Origin: Pseudarthrobacter sp. IC2-21
GTDB taxonomy: Bacteria > Actinomycetota > Actinomycetes > Actinomycetales > Micrococcaceae
Direction of reading: 5' to 3'
DNA length: 64,000 nt
NCBI RefSeq assembly: GCF_034048115.1
Contig: NZ_CP139145.1
Location: 2,976,001 to 3,040,000, forward strand
Each line of letters starts with the position of its first letter. The stretch's first letter is position 1. The position numbers and the translations under genes were made by a program. The notes under the pieces are model-generated. The model was not told where the DNA came from. It did not search any database and saw only the letters and a program-made list of their open reading frames with translations. Positions 9,047 through 17,295 of the stretch are shown piece by piece.

Positions 9047-11175
9047 CCCAGCTCGCGGGGTTCGACGCACTCCACACGGTGGTCCAGCACCACATCGCCA
9101 ACACGCTGGGATGGGACGGCCTGCGGCCGTTGCAGTCGGAGTCCATTGGTCCCGTACTGGGCGGCAACGATTGCCTGCTCCTGGCTCCCACTGCCGGCGG
9201 TAAGACCGAGGCAGCGTTGTTTCCGCTGCTGACCCGTATGGCTGAGGAGGCGTGGACAGGGACCTCTGTGCTTTACGTGTGTCCCCTGCGCGCGTTGCTG
9301 AACAACCTGGAGCCTCGGATCAATTCCTACGCCGGTTGGCTGGGGCGCACCGCGGCGGTCAGGCACGGCGACACCACTGCAGGCACCCGCAAACGCCAGG
9401 TCCTCGAGCGTCCGGACATACTGCTGACCACCCCGGAATCGCTTGAGTCCATGCTGGTCTCCACCCTGGCGGATCCGCGACAACTCTTTGCAGATGTACG
9501 TGCCATCGTCGTCGATGAGATTCATGCCTTTGCCGGTGACGATCGGGGTTGGCACCTGCTGGGGGTTGTCGAACGCATCTCCAAGCTGGCTGGTCATCCG
9601 CTGCAACGGATCGGACTGTCCGCGACGGTAGGCAACGCCCCGGAGCTCTTGACTTGGCTGCAAGGCAGCAATCGAATCTCGGAGATACCCGCCTCTGTAA
9701 TCGTCCCGGACGGCGGCTCTCCGGCCGTGCCGGAGATGCAGCTCGATTTCGTAGGCAGCGACCTAAATGCAGCCAAAGTGATAGCGGCGCTGCATCGCGG
9801 CGAGAAACGGCTCGTCTTCGCCGATTCGCGACGAACGGTGGAAAAGGTGTCGCTCGGGCTGCGCGACCTCGAGGTGGAGACTTTCGTCTCCCATTCCTCC
9901 TTGTCCGTGGATGCCCGCAGGCAAGCCGAATCCGCATTCTCCCAAGCCCGAAACTGCGTGATTGTGTCCACCTCGACCCTGGAACTCGGCATCGACGTGG
10001 GCGACCTCGATAGGGTCGTCCAGATCGGTGCACCGCGCACCGTGGCGTCAGTATTGCAGCGGCTCGGCCGGACCGGCCGCCGACCGGGAACCGAGCGGAA
10101 CATGCTGTTTCTGTCCACGGACGACGCGCAGTTCCTTCGCGCCTGTGGCCTGCTGTTGCTCTGGTCTGAGGGCTATGTGGAGCCTGTCATTCCTCCGCCG
10201 ACTCCTTTGCACGTGGCAGCACAACAACTCTTGGGGCTGACACTCCAGGAACGGCGAATCGGGGCCAATAATTGGGACGAGTGGTTCTCTGGGCTCGGGC
10301 TCGCCTCTGCACTCGAGTGGCAAGCGATCGCAACAGGGCTGGTGGAAACTGGACACCTCGATTCGGACCAGGGGATGCTCTTCATGGGTCCCGAAGCTGA
10401 GCGGAAGTACGGGGGCATCCACTACCGGGACCTAATGGCGGTGTTCACAGCGGACCCGCAGGTAGCAATTCTGCACGGCCGCGAGGAAATCGGCTCCGTG
10501 GACCCGATGGTGCTGCAGCGCAAAGTTGACGGTCCCAGGCTGCTTACGCTCGGAGGCAGAGCCTGGCAGGTGAACTACGTTGATTGGAAGCGCCACCGCG
10601 CCTACGTTGAGCCATCCGCAAACGCCGCAGATTCCAAATGGTCAAGCATGCCGCAGCCCGAGTCCTATGCCCTGAGCGATGCAACTCGGCGGGTGCTGCT
10701 CGGTGCAACTCCCGCCAGCGTGCTGCTATCCAAAAGAGCTGTGACCAAGATGGGCGAGCTGCGCGACGAATATGCACACCGGGTTTCCGGCGATTCCACC
10801 GTCATGACCCGTGAGCCGAATGGGAGGCTTCGCTGGTGGACATGGGCTGGAGCTCGTGCCAATGCAGTCCTGGCCGCTGGCCTCATGGAGGTTGCGCCCG
10901 AATTGCTGGATGAATCGCGGGCCTTCAACAACTGGCAGATCGGGCTGCGTGGGGACACCACCGCTCCTGCTCTGTCGAAGGCCAAACAGCAGATCGGGCT
11001 CTTGCTCAAGGACGATCCGCCGAGCCTGCTCCCACAGGTGGACGACCGCGCACTCAGAACGCTGAAGTTTGCGGAACTTCTGCCTAATTCGTTGGCACTA
11101 TCCACCCTCGCCGAACGGAACAGCGACCACGTGGGAGCTGTAGAAGTATCAGCCAGATCCGTGGTCACCGTTTAG
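9043..11175 (+). CDS. brxHI: BREX type 2 DEAD/DEAH helicase BrxHI
   Basis: Encodes 710 residues from an ATG that overlaps the brxD stop. Superfamily 2 helicase motifs are in order: Walker A APTAGGKTEAAL near residue 47, a DEIH box near residue 157, SATVG (motif III) near residue 190 and a GRTGRRPG motif VI near residue 341. The rest resembles the C-terminal region of Lhr/BrxHI-type helicases. BrxHI is the helicase typical of BREX type 2 and would move on or remodel DNA during phage restriction. It is the last gene of the defence operon, ending 35 bases from the convergent end of the transfer-module genes. Confidence 0.9.
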   Translation: MTQLAGFDALHTVVQHHIANTLGWDGLRPLQSESIGPVLGGNDCLLLAPTAGGKTEAALFPLLTRMAEEAWTGTSVLYVCPLRALLNNLEPRINSYAGWLGRTAAVRHGDTTAGTRKRQVLERPDILLTTPESLESMLVSTLADPRQLFADVRAIVVDEIHAFAGDDRGWHLLGVVERISKLAGHPLQRIGLSATVGNAPELLTWLQGSNRISEIPASVIVPDGGSPAVPEMQLDFVGSDLNAAKVIAALHRGEKRLVFADSRRTVEKVSLGLRDLEVETFVSHSSLSVDARRQAESAFSQARNCVIVSTSTLELGIDVGDLDRVVQIGAPRTVASVLQRLGRTGRRPGTERNMLFLSTDDAQFLRACGLLLLWSEGYVEPVIPPPTPLHVAAQQLLGLTLQERRIGANNWDEWFSGLGLASALEWQAIATGLVETGHLDSDQGMLFMGPEAERKYGGIHYRDLMAVFTADPQVAILHGREEIGSVDPMVLQRKVDGPRLLTLGGRAWQVNYVDWKRHRAYVEPSANAADSKWSSMPQPESYALSDATRRVLLGATPASVLLSKRAVTKMGELRDEYAHRVSGDSTVMTREPNGRLRWWTWAGARANAVLAAGLMEVAPELLDESRAFNNWQIGLRGDTTAPALSKAKQQIGLLLKDDPPSLLPQVDDRALRTLKFAELLPNSLALSTLAERNSDHVGAVEVSARSVVTV

Positions 11176-11209
11176 TCAACGCATCGCTGTGCTCATCCGC
11201 GCACTCGCC

Positions 11210-11554
11210 CTATGAAAATTTACTGAGTATGGATCCCAGACTCGAACGGAGTTCCGTCAGCACGCTCGCATTCAGGGGCAACGTGCAATTTGCCTCGTCT
11301 GCGCCGGCCTCGTAAAACTGGAGGTCCATTACCGGGTGCTCGTCTTCTTCATCCTGACTGGCGACGAAAGCTATCCAGGAAATTTCTCCGGGAAATCCGC
11401 CAACGGCCCTTAGTTGAGCGGCCATGGATCCTTCGGCCGGCTCCGATTTTCCTACTTCGCCGTTGTCGTAAATCACGTAACGCGTGTAGCAGGCGTCTTC
11501 GCCCACGGTTTGGTGGTCGGTACACCACGGCTTGCAGGTCGGCGTTGCAGTCAT
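11210..11554 (-). CDS. small hypothetical protein with an N-terminal Cys-x3-Cys motif (DUF6907-like?)
   Basis: Encodes 114 residues. The ATG is preceded by GGGGGAACGAA, a good ribosome binding site. The N-terminus has CKPWC followed by a histidine (TDH), a spacing that recalls the actinobacterial DUF6907 family from memory; the remainder is acidic with a central WIAF segment and a last quarter rich in serine and leucine. It is the most distal gene of the - strand transfer module, separated from ssb by about 150 bases, and may be an accessory ICE protein. No function is known. Confidence that it is a real gene is good; the family name is tentative. Confidence 0.65.
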   Translation of the reverse strand: MTATPTCKPWCTDHQTVGEDACYTRYVIYDNGEVGKSEPAEGSMAAQLRAVGGFPGEISWIAFVASQDEEDEHPVMDLQFYEAGADEANCTLPLNASVLTELRSSLGSILSKFS

Positions 11555-11700
11555 TTCGTTCCCCCATGTGGATTAGCTCTTCCACGGAAACATTACCGAC
11601 ACTCCCGGTGTCAGTGCCCCGGCTAGTGTCACTACCGTGGTGAAGGTGGACTCGGAAGCACTCGGTTGACGACACTTTGCGGTGAACCTGAACCTGAAGC

Positions 11701-12213
11701 TCAGTAGCTCATTTCATTCCCCGCCCCTGCCCCGAAAGGGTGCACCGCCACCGGGCTCCTTGTGGTGATGTTGTACGCCGGTCCAGCAGCCTCTGCTGCC
11801 ACGGGCCCTTCGGGACCAGCGGAAACCTCCGCGTCCGGCCCCGCAGCCGCGACGTGCGAAGCACGCTGGTAGACCGCCGTGCCGAAACGCAGGTCCGGGC
11901 CGAGTGTGTCGGCGACGATGCGGCGGGCTTCGCGTCGTTCGCCGTCTTTCTCATACGAACGGAACTCCAGCTCCCCCGTGATAGTGACCGCGTCGCCCTT
12001 CTTCAGGGAGCTCGCCGTGTTCTCGGCCAGCGCACGGAATGCCGAGACGTTGTGGAAGACCGCTTCGCCGTCGTGCCAGGTGCCGTCGGCTCCCTGGATG
12101 CGCTGGTTCACTGCGACGCGCAGCTTGGCGTGAGCAACTCCGCTCTCGCCGAAACTCAGTTCGGGATCGGCTACGAGGTTGCCGGCAATGCTGACCGGGA
12201 TCTTAGTGCTCAT
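11701..12213 (-). CDS. ssb: single-stranded DNA-binding protein, element-borne
   Basis: Encodes 170 residues. The N-terminal 110 residues form an OB fold of the SSB type, with VSIAGNLVADPEL near the start, FHNVSAFRALAENTASSLKKG in the middle and GELEFRSYEKDGERR thereafter. ATG follows a purine-rich GGAAAGGGAAAG site. SSB coats single-stranded DNA during replication and conjugative transfer. The C-terminal tail is Ala/Gly/Pro-rich and ends GNEMSY instead of the acidic DDDIPF-type tip that recruits partner proteins in chromosomal SSBs, so it is probably a specialised ICE SSB. It lies 60 bases downstream of the ArdC-like gene. Confidence 0.85.
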   Translation of the reverse strand: MSTKIPVSIAGNLVADPELSFGESGVAHAKLRVAVNQRIQGADGTWHDGEAVFHNVSAFRALAENTASSLKKGDAVTITGELEFRSYEKDGERREARRIVADTLGPDLRFGTAVYQRASHVAAAGPDAEVSAGPEGPVAAEAAGPAYNITTRSPVAVHPFGAGAGNEMSY

Positions 12214-12273
12214 TGTTCTTTCCCTTTCCTTAGCAGGCGGGGCTCTCCCACCGAACAGACAGTTGCGGCGTCC

Positions 12274-13440
12274 TTATGGACCGGCCATCACTGGCCCGCC
12301 CGCGGACGGTGTGGGCTGCCCGAAGTCCGCATATGCCACCGCCGATGGACTCATCCCCGGATCGGCGTCAACAGCGGAAATCTTGCCGCCGAATCCCGGC
12401 GGGTGAGTGATTTCGAGGATTCCTTTGCTAGCTCCGGTGACACGCCCGAGGACCGACTTGGCTACATCCACCCGAGACGTTGGGTGCGAGCTGTACATGT
12501 CCTGATCGAATGCGGAACGCTGCGTATGGATTACAGAGTCTGCCCATCCCAACAGGTACAGCGCCGATTGCTCCCCACGGTCGATCCCATGGGCCCTCAG
12601 CACTGTATAGGCGACAGATTCCGCCTCGATTTCGGCAAGCCCGCGATGGTCCGCACTGCTGCCATACAACCGCCCGACCTCGTCGTTTGGCCCGTGAAGG
12701 AGCACATGCCCAAGCTCGTGGGCAAGGACCGCCGAACGCTCTTCAGAGTCCAGCCAGGCACCGACCTGGATCCGGCGCTGCGTGAAATCGGTAAAGCCGC
12801 TGGTCAGCCCGTACTGGGCATGCGTGACGTCGACCCTGAAGCCGTGCCGGCTCGCCACTTCTGAGAGGGACCGCCAGAGCTCAGCGGCGTCCGCCTCCGG
12901 TCCGTCGGTGGTGCCGGGTACCAGCAGCGGGGTTCCTCGTGTCTGCGAGACGTCAAAGACCGCCTGACCACGCCAACCTACGATGATCGTCTTCTTTCCA
13001 TCGTCGACAGCACCGCGCGGCAGCTTCTCGCCGAGAGGAACCTGTTGCCGCGTGCCGTCAGGAAGCGTCACCTGTTGGACTCGTGAAGTGCGGGGCGCGA
13101 TCACCCAGAGCGCGTGCTCACCCTTCAGCACCGTGCGGCCGTGGCGTTCCCACTCCTTGTACCCGGCAACCAGGGTGGGCTCCTCGGTGCCGCGCTGGGC
13201 CATCTGCATCATGAGCAGTGCCACGTTGCCACCTGAGTAGCGCCAAAGCGTTGCCGAAGCGTCCAGCAGCACCTGCCAGTGCGATGGCGATTCAACGGCC
13301 TGCTCGAGGATCGTATGGAGACCATTCGTCAGTGCGGCGATGCGCTCTTCCGGTGTCATGCGGACATTGCCGGGGTCAGTCAGGGCAGGCGCAGTTACTG
13401 CCGCCACATCGCTCGATAAGTCTTCAGTTTCAGGGGCCAC
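12274..13440 (-). CDS. ArdC-like ssDNA-binding / ImmA-IrrE-type zinc metallopeptidase
   Basis: About 388 residues if translation starts at GTG 13440, which has GGAGGG eight bases upstream; longer in-frame readings would overlap the upstream gene. The N-terminal domain has the ArdC signature layout (WRYSGGN, a region ending in GYKEWERHGR, then LKGEHALWVIAP). The middle carries a HELGH zinc-peptidase motif, followed by a downstream glutamate in AEIEAESVAY that could be the third ligand. ArdC proteins of plasmids counter type I restriction in the recipient cell and bind single-stranded DNA; that role is an inference here. It sits between the DUF4913 gene and ssb in the transfer module. Confidence 0.75.
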   Translation of the reverse strand: MAPETEDLSSDVAAVTAPALTDPGNVRMTPEERIAALTNGLHTILEQAVESPSHWQVLLDASATLWRYSGGNVALLMMQMAQRGTEEPTLVAGYKEWERHGRTVLKGEHALWVIAPRTSRVQQVTLPDGTRQQVPLGEKLPRGAVDDGKKTIIVGWRGQAVFDVSQTRGTPLLVPGTTDGPEADAAELWRSLSEVASRHGFRVDVTHAQYGLTSGFTDFTQRRIQVGAWLDSEERSAVLAHELGHVLLHGPNDEVGRLYGSSADHRGLAEIEAESVAYTVLRAHGIDRGEQSALYLLGWADSVIHTQRSAFDQDMYSSHPTSRVDVAKSVLGRVTGASKGILEITHPPGFGGKISAVDADPGMSPSAVAYADFGQPTPSAGGPVMAGP

Positions 13441-13525
13441 GGCAGCCGCCCTCCATACTTCTCGGTTCCAGCAGGAATTCGTTGGGGATACCTGTTCATG
13501 TCCGTGCGAGCGAGAACACCATGAC

Positions 13526-14035
13526 TCAGAACTCGATCCCGAGTTGGTGCGAAGCAGCCTGCCACTCAACGAAGTCCGCGTCGTCGTGCCGCAGGATTCT
13601 CACCAACGGTTCCTTGTGCGCTTGCAGGCCGACGCAGCCGACAGTCCGGGTATGCATCCGCAAACGCTCGACGGCGTGTGGCAGCCTTTCGTGAAAGGCC
13701 AGCGGCCCAAATCCCGGATCGTCGCTGGCGTAGGAAGCCAGTTCCGCCCGCTGCAGGGCATACAGCTCAGCCACTATCTCGGAGTGCCGCCACCAGCAAT
13801 CCGGGACCACCGACGTCGTCAGTTGGTACGTGGCGACAAGCCATCTGACCCAGATAGCCAGGGCGCTCCAAACTTTCCCAGCCTGGGCGTCCGTCATTTC
13901 CCGCCAGCGATATGTCACACCAGTTACCCGGGCCGGTGGCCGGAATGCGGTACGGAAGAGTTCAGCAGTCAAATCGTCGTCGTCCGTTCCGGCCGAGGGG
14001 ATCTCAAAGCGTTCGACGTCGTCATGGCTGACCAT
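13526..14035 (-). CDS. DUF4913-like protein of the transfer module
   Basis: About 169 residues from ATG 14035, which has GGAGG six bases upstream and overlaps the end of the coupling-protein gene by 14 bases. The conserved-looking core is tryptophan-rich, including VWSALAIWVRWL and a CWWRHSEIVAEL segment with nearby WREM, the pattern I associate with the actinobacterial DUF4913 family found in mobile elements. The N-terminus is acidic (DDDDLTAEL). It is probably cytoplasmic. The function is unknown, but tight coupling to the VirD4-like gene suggests a role in DNA processing or transfer. Confidence 0.65.
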   Translation of the reverse strand: MVSHDDVERFEIPSAGTDDDDLTAELFRTAFRPPARVTGVTYRWREMTDAQAGKVWSALAIWVRWLVATYQLTTSVVPDCWWRHSEIVAELYALQRAELASYASDDPGFGPLAFHERLPHAVERLRMHTRTVGCVGLQAHKEPLVRILRHDDADFVEWQAASHQLGIEF

Positions 14036-15830
14036 CGCTGACCTCCTCGATTGCTTGCTGCCGCGAACGGTGGCCATCGGCCAAGGCCCGTTCGAGCTCA
14101 AGCTTTGAGCGCCCGAGTTCGGCCGCGTCCTTTCGTTTGTGCCATTCCCGCAGATCCAACAGGATGGGACGCGTGCGGCGCCCCAGCATGAGCGCTGTGC
14201 CGACCGGTAGGCGCCGGATCTCATGCAGCGGCAGGACTGGGCTCTCCCTGATCTGTTCGCCGTCCTGCCGGCCTTGCGCGGACCAGGAACGGGTGTTCAG
14301 GGTCAGGCTCCGCTCTCCCAGGAGTCCGGCCAGCGACCGAAGGTCGCGTTCGTCGGAACCTCCACCGAAAATCACCTTGATGATGGCCGAATCCCAGATG
14401 GTGGCGGCCTCATCGATGGACCAACCCGTCCTGGCCTGGGACAGGGACTGTAGGACCACAAGGGTTGAAATGCCGATGCCACCACCGTCAGAGAGTGCGA
14501 TGGGCAGCCCAGGCCATGGGGCCAGGTTGGCAATCTCGTCCAGGATCAAGGACAACGGTGGATCCAGCCGCCCTCCGGGTGCGATGAAGGCCATCTCGCG
14601 AGCGGCATTGTCGATGTCGTCGATCAACGCCGAGAGGTAAGGCCCCGCGGCGGCTGCTCCGGCGCGGGTGCCGATCAGATACAGGGTGCCGCGATCTCGG
14701 ATGAATGTTTTTGGGTCGAACTCCACCGCCTCATCCTCGGGGTCGAGCGCGGCAAGCACCCGCGGGGATGACAGCGGCGCGACGGCGGCCGAGACTCCAA
14801 TCCATGAGTTGGACGTGTTCCTGGGGTCGTCCTCCAGGATTCCCATCAGATCGGCCTGCCATCCCAGTGCAGCGCTAGGCCGGCTGAGCACATCTAGCGC
14901 CTCGCGTGCCAAGACGGGGCTGGAGGACCAGCGGCGAAACGCGCGGACGCCTTCCCCGGACAACGCCGCAGCATGGAGAAGGCATTGCAGGATGATCAGC
15001 GAGCGCTTTTGCCACGCGGCGTTTTCGCCCTTCATCTCCGTGTCGGCGGTGATGACGAGCGCACGGCGGGTGGCGATGTCAGGGTCCTGGCAGCCTCGCA
15101 CCGGAGACCAGCGAAGCGTTGACGGGAGCCCCGACATGCCCTGCGGGTCGAACACGGTGACGGGTCTACCGCCACTGGCGCGTGCCGTCATGGTGACTAC
15201 AAGGTTGTCGGCTCGGGTGGAAGTAGTGACCACTGCCCCGGGCGCATCGAGGATGGCATTGATGACCACGTAGAGGCCCTTACCCGAGCGCGGGGCGCCC
15301 TGAATTACCATCGACTCCTCCGTGGAGACATGGATCGTGACCCCGCGCGAACGGCCCAGGGTCCACGCCACGTCCTGAATCTGGGGCTTGACCAAGCCTG
15401 GGCGCGTATATTTTCCGCGTTTCCGGACGGCTCTGGCTCCGAAATCTTGGAGGATTTCCGCGCGCTGGGCGATCCCCTCACGCTTCAGGATGTCCTGGCG
15501 CAGCCACGCACCGGATTGCTTCCACCGCATCCACAGCAGGTAGCAGCCGACGGCGAGCGCCGCGACCAGAATCAGCGCAGGGCCGACCACCCACCCGACG
15601 CTGCCGGCGCCGACATCGCATCCCTGTGGTTGCCGGACGATCAAGTCGATCCTGCCGATGATGAGTCCGACGGCGGCGGCCGGGTTGAAGGGCGACGGCG
15701 GACTGCCGCCGCAGCGCCAGAGCGTCAGGGTTTGGGCGACTGCTTGGACGAATGCGCAGAGACAGACATAGCTGGCTACCGCAATCAGGCCGGCTGTGAC
15801 CAATGGACTGTCAGTGCTTCGCCGGTTCAT
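14022..15830 (-). CDS. type IV coupling protein, VirD4/TraG-like ATPase
   Basis: Encodes 602 residues. Two hydrophobic N-terminal segments (around residues 10-35 and 78-100) anchor it in the membrane, and the cytoplasmic part has a Walker A motif GAPRSGKG followed by a long segment to a Walker B LSLILDEIANLAPWPGL and a TraM-recognition-like VVLQSLSQ region. This is the TraG/VirD4 family that links the relaxosome to the mating channel and drives DNA transfer. Start ATG lies 8 bases downstream of the end of the VirB4-type ATPase gene, and the gene overlaps the next gene, so it is within the transfer operon. Confidence 0.88.
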   Translation of the reverse strand: MNRRSTDSPLVTAGLIAVASYVCLCAFVQAVAQTLTLWRCGGSPPSPFNPAAAVGLIIGRIDLIVRQPQGCDVGAGSVGWVVGPALILVAALAVGCYLLWMRWKQSGAWLRQDILKREGIAQRAEILQDFGARAVRKRGKYTRPGLVKPQIQDVAWTLGRSRGVTIHVSTEESMVIQGAPRSGKGLYVVINAILDAPGAVVTTSTRADNLVVTMTARASGGRPVTVFDPQGMSGLPSTLRWSPVRGCQDPDIATRRALVITADTEMKGENAAWQKRSLIILQCLLHAAALSGEGVRAFRRWSSSPVLAREALDVLSRPSAALGWQADLMGILEDDPRNTSNSWIGVSAAVAPLSSPRVLAALDPEDEAVEFDPKTFIRDRGTLYLIGTRAGAAAAGPYLSALIDDIDNAAREMAFIAPGGRLDPPLSLILDEIANLAPWPGLPIALSDGGGIGISTLVVLQSLSQARTGWSIDEAATIWDSAIIKVIFGGGSDERDLRSLAGLLGERSLTLNTRSWSAQGRQDGEQIRESPVLPLHEIRRLPVGTALMLGRRTRPILLDLREWHKRKDAAELGRSKLELERALADGHRSRQQAIEEVSDGQP

Positions 15831-15837
15831 GCCTGGC

Positions 15838-17295
15838 TCAGATCATCCGGTCGTCGGTGCCGAAGACTGCCAGTTCGTCGGTGGTGACTCTGTTGGCCAC
15901 GATGAAAGAGCGGTTCCCGACCTTCCAGAGTCCGACGCCTTTGGGGAGGTTCTCTACGTGCTCGCACTCAGCCTCCGTCAGCCCGAGGGCTTCTTTGGTC
16001 AAGCGCATGGCGTCGTGCTTTTGACGGTAGATAATTCTGGTGTCTGCTTCGGTCAGCAGGCCAAGGGCCTTTTGGCGGTGACCGCTGGTACTGTCGCCGA
16101 TTTCGTTGAGGTCGGCGACTTTGTGCATGATCAGCAGGTTGGCGATGCCGTAAGTACGAGCAAGGCGCCATTGCTCGCTCATCTTGGCGAGCATGTACGG
16201 GTCTGCCAACATTCGCCAGCCTTCGTCGTAGACCACCAGCCGTTTGCCGCCGTCGGGATTCGTGACGGCGGCCTCGAGCCACGTGGCGCCGCAGGCCGCC
16301 GCAAGCGATAGGGCCTGCTCCGACGCACCGATCAGCGCGGACGTGTCCATAACCATCATGGGCGCTTCGGCATCGAACGAAACGGTGGAAGGAGCGTCAA
16401 ACATTCCCTCCAGATCACCGGAGACTGTGCGGCGCAGGGAATGGCTGACTGCCTGTCCCCCGTCCTTACCGACCAGCCCGATGGTTTCCTTGGACGGGTT
16501 CAGTAGGTGGTCCAGCACCATAGGCAGCGTGGGATTCGAGTTCTCGGCAACGGTCTCCATAAGAGCCATGTCCAGGGCTGTGTGCTCGACGGGGCTTAGC
16601 GGCATCCCTTGCCGCATCAGGGAGACCAGTCCCACCAACAGATAGCGGCGGCGTTGACGGACCACGGCCTGCCATTGCGCCTCGCCAAGGGCGCTGGAGC
16701 GTGGTCCCGCGTCGAGGGGGTTAACACGGGCGGACCGGCCCGGGCCAACGGAAATGACCTTGCCGCCCACGGCATTGGCGACGGCGACCCACTCACCCTT
16801 GGGATCGGATGCGACGGCGGCCTTCCGACCCAGCGTGATCGACCGAGCCACCAGCGATTTTCCACACATGGACTTCCCAGTCCCCACCGTGCCGATAACG
16901 ACGATCGACGGACCGCTGAGGACGCCCTTGTCGTAGAGAATCCACGGATCGTAGGTAAAGGCCCCAGACCCGAACACGTCCGTGCCAATGTAAGTTCCTT
17001 CGTGGCCCAGGCCTGATTCGGTTATGAAGGGGTAAGCAGCGGCGAAGGTCATGGTGGACGCCCGGTGCGGTGCCGGGCGCAGACGGTGCGGACCGCGAAG
17101 GGAGTTGGGTTCGCGGCTCCCCCAGTCGCCGATTTCGTTCCTGTCGAGCGCAGATTCTGCTCTCTCTTGCAACGTGTGGAGCGCGTCCTCCCACGGTTGG
17201 CTGTCTCCGGCGGCCGAGCGCCGGCGTCGTTCCTTCCGCTCCTGTCTGGTTCCACCGGTCGGCACGAACTGAACCGATTGACGTGCTCGTGTCAT
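15838..17295 (-). CDS. VirB4/TraC-type conjugation ATPase (ATPase domain)
   Basis: About 485 residues. ATG 17295 is chosen because GGAGGGGG lies five bases upstream and it overlaps the SCO6880-family stop (ATGA). Walker A is GTVGTGKS, a Walker B-like RLVVYDEGWRML follows, and the C-terminal part has the typical ARTYG, IMHKVADL and RIIYRQKHD segments of VirB4-type motors. VirB4 powers assembly or operation of the transfer channel. The protein is shorter than a full VirB4 (about 800 residues), lacking the usual N-terminal domain; the upstream SCO6880-family protein may supply it. Confidence 0.85.
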   Translation of the reverse strand: MTRARQSVQFVPTGGTRQERKERRRRSAAGDSQPWEDALHTLQERAESALDRNEIGDWGSREPNSLRGPHRLRPAPHRASTMTFAAAYPFITESGLGHEGTYIGTDVFGSGAFTYDPWILYDKGVLSGPSIVVIGTVGTGKSMCGKSLVARSITLGRKAAVASDPKGEWVAVANAVGGKVISVGPGRSARVNPLDAGPRSSALGEAQWQAVVRQRRRYLLVGLVSLMRQGMPLSPVEHTALDMALMETVAENSNPTLPMVLDHLLNPSKETIGLVGKDGGQAVSHSLRRTVSGDLEGMFDAPSTVSFDAEAPMMVMDTSALIGASEQALSLAAACGATWLEAAVTNPDGGKRLVVYDEGWRMLADPYMLAKMSEQWRLARTYGIANLLIMHKVADLNEIGDSTSGHRQKALGLLTEADTRIIYRQKHDAMRLTKEALGLTEAECEHVENLPKGVGLWKVGNRSFIVANRVTTDELAVFGTDDRMI

